A DNA stretch of 10,339 nucleotides from positions 14,694 to 25,032 of the forward strand of contig NVVI01000008.1 of NCBI GenBank assembly GCA_002402165.1. Direction: 5' to 3'. Shown here piece after piece: positions 7,299 to 10,339 of this stretch (within the stretch, counting starts at the first letter, position 1; each line of letters starts with the position of its first letter). Source of the stretch: Flavobacteriales bacterium (GTDB taxonomy: Bacteria; Bacteroidota; Bacteroidia; Flavobacteriales_E; Vicingaceae). The notes under the pieces were generated by a model. It was not told the origin of the DNA. It ran no database searches and worked only from the letters and a program-made list of their open reading frames with translations. Made by a program: the position numbers and the translations under genes.

Positions 7299-10200
7299 AT
7301 GAATGAAATAATAGAAAAGTTAGCATACAAAATTGGAGAAGGAGTTCAAGCTTCCTCTTTGAGTACTACTGCTGAAAAAGTTAATGCTTTTCACAGAACT
7401 GTTACTGCTCACGAATCTTCAGATATTTCTTTTATTAATGGATTAGTTGCTACAGGTTTGAGGGGAACAGCACTATTGGAAGGAGATAAAATCATTACCA
7501 ACTACAACCAATTATTAACAGCAGCTCGTCAACATTTGCCATTAGTGGTAAATACAACTGCACGCTCAACCTCTAATTCATCTTACGCTAACAATTTTGC
7601 AAACATCAATTCTATCGAACAAACAGGGTGTTTTCAGTTAGTGGCTACTTCATTGCAAGAAGAAATATTTTTCACATTAATTGCACACAGAATTGCAGAG
7701 CTTTCTTTAATCCCTGGAATTGTAATTTCAGATTATACACCAAGAGAAGATAAAATTGGTATTCCTGCTGATGATTTGATAATCAACTATTTAGGTAATC
7801 CTGACGATCAAATTGATTGCCCTACTCCATCTCAAAAAATGATTTTTGGAGAAAAAAGAAGAAGAGTTCCTAACTGGTATAGTTTAGATTTACCAGTAAT
7901 GTTAGGCGCTAAAAAAAATGGTGAAGCCATTTCTTTTGAAGCTGCTGCATCACGCAACTACTTTTACGACCATTTACCTCAACTGATAACTCAAGCATAT
8001 CAAGAGTTTAATAAAGTTTTTGGCACCAATATTAAAGCTGTTACAACTAAAGGAACTTCCTCAGAAAATGCAGTAATTACTATTGGAGGACAGATAAATG
8101 AAATCAGTTCCGCTGACACTCAAATAATAACAGTCAACCAACTCAACCCTTTTCCAACTAATGCGGTTGCAGAATTATTAAAAGGAAAAAAAGCTGTTAC
8201 CATTTTAGAAAATATAGGAACAGGTGCTTCAAAATCTGCATTTTATTATCAAGTCGTAAACGCAATCAACAATACAAGTGTTAAAGTATATTCAGGAAAA
8301 TATAGTGCAGATTTAGATGCCGATTCTTTAGGCAAAGCAATTCAACACATGATTTCTGGTCAACAAAAAATGGATTATTTTTTAGGATTAGATTTTACAA
8401 AAACTTCGAGTAGTTATCCTAAACACGATATCTTATTAAAAGAAATTAGCAAAAAGTATCCAGAAATAACTAAGGAATCAATAAATAGTAATCGTAAAAC
8501 TGAGGGATCATCAAACACTCAAAATGAAATTCCTTTAGCGGTAAGAATGTACCAAGATAAAGGTCCAGCTTACACACGGTTATCACGATTTTACGATGAT
8601 ACCGCTTTCTTTTACGAGCACAACGAGCACAACGAACTAGTAGCAGATCCTTTTGCTGCGGTTCCTGTTACACCAAGTGCAAGTGCGAGTTTCTTTAATC
8701 AAAGCAACAAAAGAACCTTGGTTCCTATTTTAGATTTGAAAAAAATTGCTGAAGAAGGAACAGAAAATTATGTAATGTGTCCTGAGTTACACCCAATTGT
8801 TATTGGAGTGGAGCAATTAATGAAATCGGGAATTGATATGGCTACATCCAAAGGGAACACAATGACTAAGTTGACTCCTTTGTTAAAGAACTTGGCTAAA
8901 GTGGCAAGTAAAACCATTAAAGAAACTGAATTTAATGTGGTTAAAGATTTTCTTCCTGTAGCTTTTGAAAGTCTAGTTACTCAAATGAAATTAGAAGGCG
9001 ATAAGTTAGCCGCTGCTCAAGCAGAATTCAACTTGGTAGTGAATGAAATTGGAGATTTGCCTGTAGTTGCTACTGATGTTTTCTTTACTGCTCCTGATGT
9101 TCAAGAAGCAGGAAGTGGAGAGTTATTTTCTTTAATAGTTGACGCTTCTATTTGTACTGACAATCCAATGTGTGCAACACTTGGAGAAGGAGTATCAATG
9201 AAAGAACAAACTGATGAAGATTTAGAAAATATTAACAGCCTATTTAAACTGTGGGAACAATTACCAGATACTTCTGGCGAAACCATTAACCGTTTGTTTC
9301 ATGATGCTAATTACAGTTCATTGGCTGCAATGATGCTGAGCAGAAACTACTACATGAGTATGGTTGGTGCGAGCAATTCAGAAAATGATGCTCCTTATCA
9401 CAATTTATTAAACATTGTTACTGCAACTGCAGAATCTGTTATTCAGCCAAAAATAGTAAGCCAAATCAAACAAATTGATGAGCTAATTGATGCGTTATCT
9501 GAAAATGTACACCAAAAATTAAGCAACTCTTTGCCAAAAGAAGATTTAGAAAGTTTATCAAAATCATTGAAAAAAGCTGAAGGAAAAAAACTGTCTTTTA
9601 GTGAAGTGGTCAGCCAAATTGGAGAAGGAGCCAACAGCAAGATGATTGACACTAAATCGTTGGGAAGAAAAACAGATTTAGTTGATTCATTAAAGAATTT
9701 AAAATGGGTGTTATCTGAAGGGCCAACAGGTGTTGGTCGTTCTCGGTATGGAATGTTAATCGCTGGAGAAAGCTCTATGGATTGGGCGAAACAATATCCA
9801 GCAAATAACTTTACCAGTCCTTCTGTAATTCATTGGAATGGTTCTGCTCCTGAACAAACATTAGGCTTGTTTTATGGGCAATTACGTTATTTGTTAGATA
9901 ACATCAAACTAATGCGTAGAGCAGCATTAGAAGCGAAAGACAAATACGATACCGCCATTCACGACATTGAAATTGCTGAATTGAGTTGGAATGATTTATC
10001 TGATGAGGAAAAGAAATTGATCCCTCCCGTTTTATTAATTGCTGAAAGAAATGATTTAAACGATACAGGGTGGAGCAACCTAAACAAATTGTTATCCGAA
10101 AAATACCCTGTTAAAGTATTTTTGTTTGACAATGTTACTTCTCCAACCAATGACCCTGTTGCTAATTTAACACAAACCAATTCGGGTTTATTTAGCACAA

Positions 10201-10339
10201 TGGCATTAAAAAATGCTTATGTTTTTCAAAGTGGAATGGGTAATGTAAATCATTTGTTTGATGGGCTAATGATTGGTTTAGAAAAAACATATCCTGCACT
10301 ATTCAATTTGTATGCTACCAAATTAGAGAAGCACGGAGT
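7299..10339 (+). CDS. Large PFOR/NifJ-related protein with degenerate catalytic and ferredoxin motifs (3' end outside window)
   Basis: The frame is open from ATG 7299 to the window end: 1013 complete codons with no stop. Residues about 35-265 match the PFOR alpha domain (TTARS at 86-90, EQTGCFQLVATSLQEE at 107-122, then a DHLPQLITQAYQEF segment). However, the N-terminal part that should hold YPITP is absent. Residues about 275-390 resemble PFOR domain II (LNPFPTNAVAELL, FLGLDFTKTS). The ferredoxin-like region keeps only Cys494 of the first CxxCxxCxxxCP. In the second it keeps Cys619 and Cys625, with Asn622 and Gly629 in place of the others. Residues about 675-740 are helical (MLSRNYYMSMVG, ESVIQPKI). 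Residues about 890-1013 are a thiamine-domain relative where GDG reads AER. No gamma domain is present; KorA supplies one. The gene begins 11 nt after the rnfB-like stop. It is probably annotated as a 2-oxoacid or pyruvate oxidoreductase elsewhere, but the missing motifs argue against catalysis by this chain alone. Confidence 0.8.
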   Translation, partial: MNEIIEKLAYKIGEGVQASSLSTTAEKVNAFHRTVTAHESSDISFINGLVATGLRGTALLEGDKIITNYNQLLTAARQHLPLVVNTTARSTSNSSYANNFANINSIEQTGCFQLVATSLQEEIFFTLIAHRIAELSLIPGIVISDYTPREDKIGIPADDLIINYLGNPDDQIDCPTPSQKMIFGEKRRRVPNWYSLDLPVMLGAKKNGEAISFEAAASRNYFYDHLPQLITQAYQEFNKVFGTNIKAVTTKGTSSENAVITIGGQINEISSADTQIITVNQLNPFPTNAVAELLKGKKAVTILENIGTGASKSAFYYQVVNAINNTSVKVYSGKYSADLDADSLGKAIQHMISGQQKMDYFLGLDFTKTSSSYPKHDILLKEISKKYPEITKESINSNRKTEGSSNTQNEIPLAVRMYQDKGPAYTRLSRFYDDTAFFYEHNEHNELVADPFAAVPVTPSASASFFNQSNKRTLVPILDLKKIAEEGTENYVMCPELHPIVIGVEQLMKSGIDMATSKGNTMTKLTPLLKNLAKVASKTIKETEFNVVKDFLPVAFESLVTQMKLEGDKLAAAQAEFNLVVNEIGDLPVVATDVFFTAPDVQEAGSGELFSLIVDASICTDNPMCATLGEGVSMKEQTDEDLENINSLFKLWEQLPDTSGETINRLFHDANYSSLAAMMLSRNYYMSMVGASNSENDAPYHNLLNIVTATAESVIQPKIVSQIKQIDELIDALSENVHQKLSNSLPKEDLESLSKSLKKAEGKKLSFSEVVSQIGEGANSKMIDTKSLGRKTDLVDSLKNLKWVLSEGPTGVGRSRYGMLIAGESSMDWAKQYPANNFTSPSVIHWNGSAPEQTLGLFYGQLRYLLDNIKLMRRAALEAKDKYDTAIHDIEIAELSWNDLSDEEKKLIPPVLLIAERNDLNDTGWSNLNKLLSEKYPVKVFLFDNVTSPTNDPVANLTQTNSGLFSTMALKNAYVFQSGMGNVNHLFDGLMIGLEKTYPALFNLYATKLEKHG
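8614..8634 (+). repeat. In-frame 9-bp tandem duplication inside the large PFOR-related gene
   Basis: The unit ACGAGCACA occurs twice in direct succession (8614-8622 and 8623-8631) and begins a third time (ACGA). It encodes EHNEHNE at residues 440-446 of the protein. The copies are identical, which suggests recent slippage in a tolerant loop between the domain II-like and ferredoxin-like regions. Confidence 0.7.

Noticed and set aside
9101..10198. Three reverse-strand open frames of 61-79 codons
   Set aside because: They are antisense to the long open frame of the large PFOR-related gene, which shows continuous family resemblance on the + strand.
7299..10339. Straightforward pyruvate:ferredoxin oxidoreductase (nifJ)
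   Set aside because: The fold resemblance is real, but YPITP, the GDG motif, the gamma domain and most ferredoxin cysteines are missing, so the nifJ name would mislead.

Overview
The window is AT-rich DNA that looks like a Bacteroidota genome, probably a marine or uncultured Flavobacteriales relative. Three things point there: there are no Shine-Dalgarno sequences before most starts, a Bacteroidota-type TAnnTTTG promoter box precedes the main operon, and the KorA/KorB proteins look typical of that phylum. This placement is inferred from sequence style, not from a search. All genes read on the + strand, and no tRNA, rRNA, CRISPR array or insertion sequence is visible.

Layout. (1) Positions 1-225 hold the end of odhB, the E2 subunit of the aerobic 2-oxoglutarate dehydrogenase. 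It is followed after 19 nt by an OsmC peroxiredoxin gene (245-670). (2) Positions 671-950 are a 280-nt intergenic region. It contains a terminator-like hairpin, a 21-bp palindrome, an FNR/CRP-like dyad and a candidate promoter. (3) From 951 to the end runs a tight five-gene operon: korA, korB, an 839-residue PFOR-related protein with a C-terminal ferredoxin domain, an RnfB-like membrane iron-sulfur protein (GTG start, 2 nt after the previous stop), and a very large PFOR-related protein of at least 1013 residues that leaves the window still open. A degenerate 9-bp tandem repeat lies between korA and korB.

How the genes fit together. KorAB carry intact thiamine-diphosphate and [4Fe-4S] motifs, so they should convert a 2-oxoacid (best guess 2-oxoglutarate) to its acyl-CoA while reducing ferredoxin. 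This is the oxygen-sensitive counterpart of the OdhB-containing dehydrogenase encoded just upstream. The two large downstream proteins descend from pyruvate:ferredoxin oxidoreductase (PFOR/NifJ-type) ancestors but have lost catalytic motifs. Both lack the thiamine-diphosphate GDG motif, and the larger one also lacks YPITP and most of its ferredoxin cysteines. Their C-terminal regions resemble each other. Working cluster motifs are instead found in the small C-terminal ferredoxin domain of the 839-residue protein and in the RnfB-like protein, which also has a membrane anchor.

The most interesting possibility, which is inference, is a membrane-linked electron-transfer complex. In it a catalytic KorAB pair would pass electrons through a ferredoxin domain and an RnfB-like subunit, with PFOR-derived non-catalytic proteins as scaffold or adaptor.
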